From Delphinapterus leucas (Eukaryota > Chordata > Mammalia > Artiodactyla > Monodontidae), in NCBI RefSeq assembly GCF_002288925.2, contig NW_022098066.1, forward strand, positions 82,680,469-82,744,468: DNA of 64,000 nt, read 5' to 3'. Under the pieces are notes generated by a model. The model did not search any database and was not told the DNA's origin. It saw nothing but the letters and a program-made list of their open reading frames with translations. The number at the start of each line of letters is the position of its first letter. Position 1 is the stretch's first letter. Of the stretch, positions 60,000 through 64,000 are shown piece after piece. The translations under genes and the position numbers were made by a program.

Positions 60000-60847
60000 A
60001 TCTTTACACTGGTGGTTCTTACAAAATGACAGAGAGAAAAACATTCTTTTAAACTTAGACTTCAAGCATTAGACCATGAGCTTCTTTTTTAATTCTATTT
60101 TTAAATTCTTTGTTCTATTTCCACCCTTTTAAAAAAATCTTAAGCTACTAGCTATCATATGATTAGCGCTCCAAATCCTTTATAGTTATAGGAAGAATAT
60201 TGGTCTGAAGTCAGACACCATGGTAGTAAATGACTTCAAATAAAGTCAACAAGTGAATTGTTATAATATCATTCTCATTAGAAGCATATAGCCTGTTCCT
60301 AATCAAATTACCTTATAATTGTCAAGTTGTTCCCTTGACAAAGCTGTTCCTAGTATTTTCCCACAAATGGTACTAAGCTGACTAGCTTGTAATTATTTAC
60401 TCCAGCTAATATTCTGTCTTTAAATAATGTTATATAAAATTTTCCAGACCTTGGGTATTTAGTATGCTACAAGATACTTTGCTATTTGGGATTAGGGATG
60501 CAAAGACCATGTATTGATATTATTCACTATCCTTGACTCCCTAGAGTCCAAGTGAGTGCTTGAGTCATAATAGGTGCATGATTAGCACTTGTTTTCCCTT
60601 GTCACTTTCTTTCTTTCATCATGTGGAGTTGGAACTCAGAGACTGACTACATGTACGTTATGTTGCCCCTTGGATCTCAAAATGTCACCTATATTTTCCC
60701 ACTGAGCCCATTTCCAATGCTGTAACTCTTCTCATGGTTCCCCTGTAGTAGAAGGCAAGAGATATATATTAATATTAATAGCTGCAGGATGTTAGATATC
60801 CTGACAGGCTCTTATGTATGTTATATCATTTTTTCATCCCAGCAGTG
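60000..60847. other. Unique DNA with a MIR3-like piece
   Basis: A MIR3-like fragment is suggested at 60775-60845 ('gacaggctcttatgtatgtt'). Nothing else is recognised. Confidence 0.45.
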
Positions 60848-63325
60848 CTTTTTTTTTTGAAAAAAAAATATAGTTGATTTACAATATTGTGTTAGTTTCA
60901 GGTTTACAACAAAGTGATTCAGTTATATATAGGTGTAATTTTTTTCAGATTATTTTCCATTATAAGTTATTACACTATATTTAATATAGTTACCTGTGCT
61001 ATAGTGTAAATCCTTCTTGCTTATCTATTTTATGTATAGTAGTTTGTATCTGTTAATCTTATACTCCTTATTTATCTCTCCCCTCTTCCCTTTTCTTTTA
61101 TGTAACCATAAGTTTCTTTTTTATGTCTGTGAGTCAGTTTCTGTTTTGTAAATAGATTTATTTGTATAATTTGTTAGATTCCACATATAAGTGATACCAT
61201 ATAATATGTCTTTGTCTGACCTATTTCACTAAGTATAATAGTCTCTAGGTCCATCCATATTCCTGCAAATGGCAATATTTCATTATTTGTATTGCTGAAT
61301 AATATTCCAGTGTATATATACACTACATCTTCTTAACCTAATCATCTGTTGATGGGCACTTGGGTTGTTTTCATGTCTTGGTTATTGTAAATAGTGTTGC
61401 AATGAACATTGGAATACATGTGTCTTTTCAAAGTATGTTTTTCTCCAGATGTATGCCCAGGAATGGGATTGCTGGATCATATGGTAGCTCTATTTTTATT
61501 TTTTTAGGAACCTCCAGACTGTTTTCCATAGTGGCTGCATCCTTTTACATTCCCTCTAACAGTTTAGGAGGGTTCCCTTTCTCCACACCCACACCAGTAT
61601 TTATTATTTGTAGACTTTTTGATGATAGTCATTCTTATTGGTGTGAGGTGGTACCTCATTGTAGTTTTGATTTGCATTTCTCTAATAATTAGCAATGCTG
61701 AGCATCTTTTCATGTGCTTATTGGCCATCTGTATTTCTTCTTTAGATAAATGTCCATTTAAGTCTTCTGTCCGTATTTTGGGTCCTTCAATATCAAGTTG
61801 TATGAGCTGTTTTTATATTTTGGATATTAACTCCTTGTCAGTCATGTTGTTTGCAAATATTTTCTTCCATTCTGTAGGTTGTCTTTCATTTTGTTGATGG
61901 TTTCCTTTGCTGTGCAAAAGCTTTTAACTAGGTCTCATTGGTTTATTTTTGCTTTTATTTCTTTTGCCTTGGGAGACTGATCTAAGAAAATATTGCTACG
62001 ATAGATGTCTGAGAATGTTTTGTCTATGGTTTCTTCTAGGAGTTTTATTATGTCATGGCTTATATTTAGGTCTTTAATCCACTTTGAGTTTGTTTTTGTA
62101 TACAGTGTGAGGGAGCATTCTAACTTCACAGATTTACATGAGGCTGTCCAGTTTTCTCAAACCACTTGTTGAAGAGACTGTCTTTTCTCCATTGTATATT
62201 CTTGCCTCCTTTTTTGAAGATTGACTGTAGGTGTGTGGGTTTATTTCTGGGTTCTCTACTCTGTTCCATTGATCTATATATTTGTTTTTGTGCTAATACC
62301 ATGCCGTTTTGATTACTGTAGCTTTGTAGTATTGTCTGAAGTCTGGGAGGGTTATGCCTCCACTTCTATTCTTTTTCTTCAGGATTGTTTTGGCAATTCC
62401 GGGCCTTTTCTGGTTCCATATAAATTTTAGGATTATTTGTTCTAGTTCTGTTAAAAATGTCATGGGTATTTTGACAGGGATTGCATTAAATCTGTAGAAT
62501 TGCTTTGGGTAGCATGGTGATTTTGATGATATTAATTCTTCTAATCCAAGATCATGGGATAGCTTTCCTTTTCTTTGAATCATATTCAGTTTCCTTAATC
62601 AGTGTTTACCATTTTCAGTGTATAGGTCTTTCACCACCTTGGTTAAGTTTATTCCTAGGTTTTTTTCCTTTTTTGGCAGGATTTTAAATGAGATTTTTTT
62701 TTTCCTTTCTCTTTCTGATATTTCATTGTTAGTATAAAGAAATGCAACAAATTTCTGTATATTAATCCTGTATCCTGTTGCCTTGCTGAATTCATTTATT
62801 CTTATAGTTTGTGGAGTCTTTTGGGATATCTATATAGGCATCTACAAATACTGACAGTTTTATCTCTTCCCTTCCAATTTGGAAATATTTTATTTCTTTT
62901 TCTTGTCTGATTGCTGTTGCTAGGACTTACAATACTATTTTGAATAGAAGTGGTGAGAGTGGGCATCTTTGTCTTGCTCCTGAATTTAGTGGGAAGGCTT
63001 TCAGCACTTCCCCATTTGGTAGTAGGTTGGCTATGAGTTTGACATAACTGGTTTATTATTATGTTGAGGTATGTTCCCTCTATATCCACTTTGGTGAGTT
63101 TTTTTCATGAATGGATGCTGAATTTTGTCAAATGATATTTCTGAATCTATTGAGATGATTATGAGTTTTTGTCTTTTCTTTATGTGGTGTATCACATTGA
63201 TTTGCATATGCTGAACCATCCTTGAAACACTGGAATGAATCCATATTAATTGTGGTGTATGATCCTTTTCATGTGTTGTTGGATTCAGTTTGCTAATATA
63301 TTGTTCAGGATTTTTGCATCTATAT
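60848..63325 (-). mobile_element. Old L1, 5'-truncated
   Basis: The old-type 3' UTR is at the left ('tatagttgatttacaatatt', 60870 onward). ORF2 runs rightward through the C-terminal region (61619-61897) and RT region (62293-63089), diverged and full of stops. It ends inside ORF2 at about 63325, where a SINE is inserted. Confidence 0.83.
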
Positions 63326-63450
63326 TCATCTTTATTTTTTTTGCCGTGTTGCATGACTTGTGGGATATTACTTCCCCAACCAGGGGTTGAACTTATGCCC
63401 TCATCAATGAAAGTGTGGAGTTCTAACCACTGGACCAACAGGGAATTCGG
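63326..63450 (-). mobile_element. Older tRNA-derived SINE
   Basis: The minus strand reads 'gaattccctgttggtccagt' then 'ggttagaactccacactttc', with a box B-like 'ttcaacccctggttggggaa'. It belongs to the same diverged class as the copy at 30.7 kb. Confidence 0.78.
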
Positions 63451-63463
63451 AGTAATTTTGTTT

Positions 63464-64000
63464 TATTTTATTTTTTTTACATCTTTATTGGAGTAGAATT
63501 GCTTTACAATGGTGTGTTAGTTTCTGCTTTATAACAAAGTGAATCAGTTATACATATATATACGTTCCCATATCTCTTCCCTCTTGTGTCTCCCTCCCTC
63601 CCACCCTCCCTATCCCACCCCTCCAGGCGGTCACAAAGCACCGAGCTGATCTCCCTGTGCTAGACAGCTGACTCCCACTAGCTATCTACCTTGTGTTTGG
63701 TAGTGTATATATGTCCATGCCTCTCTCTCACTTTGTCGCAGCTTCCCCCTCCCCCTCCCCATATCCTCAAGTCCATTCTCTAGTAGGTCTGTGTCTTTAT
63801 TCCTGTCTTACCCCTAGGTTCTTCATGACAGTTTTTTTCCTTAAATTCCATATATATGAGTTAGCATACGGTATTTGTCTTTCTTTTTCTGACTTACTTG
63901 ACTCTGTAAGACAGACACTAGGTCTATCCACCTCATTACAAATAGCTCAATTTCGTTTCTTTTTATGGCTGAGTAATATTCTATTGTATATATGTGCCAC
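63464..64000 (-). mobile_element. L1 3' end (young type), 5' part outside window
   Basis: The poly(T) at 63464-63478 and 'acatctttattggagtagaa' start the inverted 3' UTR. It reaches late ORF2 at the window end. It is the inverted counterpart of the copy at 1-515. Confidence 0.92.

Noticed and set aside
1..64000. CRISPR arrays, operons, plasmid or phage features
   Set aside because: No regularly spaced direct repeats, ribosome-binding sites or bacterial genes are present. The repeats are mammalian retrotransposons.
1..64000. Functional tRNA genes at the SINE box A/B sites
   Set aside because: The box A/B-like motifs belong to tRNA-derived SINE heads. They lack a full cloverleaf.

Overview
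The window is vertebrate nuclear DNA from a cetartiodactyl mammal, most probably a cetacean. The evidence is the repeat content: LINE-1 copies whose 3' UTR is of the whale/dolphin type as I remember it, tRNA-derived SINEs of the CHR type shared by whales, hippos and ruminants, ancient mammalian MIR, L2, MER5 and MLT1 remnants, and spliced exons of a mammalian gene. I see no BovB, which argues against a ruminant. There are no operons, CRISPR arrays or other prokaryotic features. Roughly two thirds of the sequence is L1.

Layout. 1-9.7 kb: plus-strand L1 array (a 3' end, a full-length but broken L1 at about 526-7860, another 3' end, then older L1 remnants). 9.7-18.1 kb: mostly unique DNA carrying five minus-strand exons of PDE4DIP (myomegalin), all with matching splice phases. 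18.1-36.2 kb: a minus-strand block of nested L1s bracketed by a perfect 16-bp target-site duplication, so the whole 18.1 kb grew at one insertion site. 36.2-40.1 kb: unique DNA with L1 fragments. 40.1-52.15 kb: an old minus-strand L1 split by a younger nearly complete L1 (43.49-49.52 kb); the younger one contains a 100-N assembly gap flanked by a duplicated 254-bp sequence, and the older one contains a 5S rRNA retropseudogene and several SINEs. 52.15-60.85 kb: mostly unique DNA with an MLT1 LTR, MER5, MIR and L2 remnants, one frameshifted exon-like relic (plus strand) and one plausible terminal exon (minus strand). 60.85-64 kb: minus-strand L1 and SINE sequence.

The only gene I can name is PDE4DIP. 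Its five exons encode about 272 residues, beginning with a Ser/Pro-rich segment and continuing into coiled coil. The preceding and following exons are not recognised in the window. Every L1 inspected has frameshifts, stops or active-site changes, so none looks able to retrotranspose. I did not find a new biological system. The most informative observations are the TSD-bracketed L1 nest and its probable recombinant member, the false duplication at the gap, the full-length 5S retrocopy, a poly(A)-only insertion, and the two unassigned exon-like segments at 55 and 57.8 kb.
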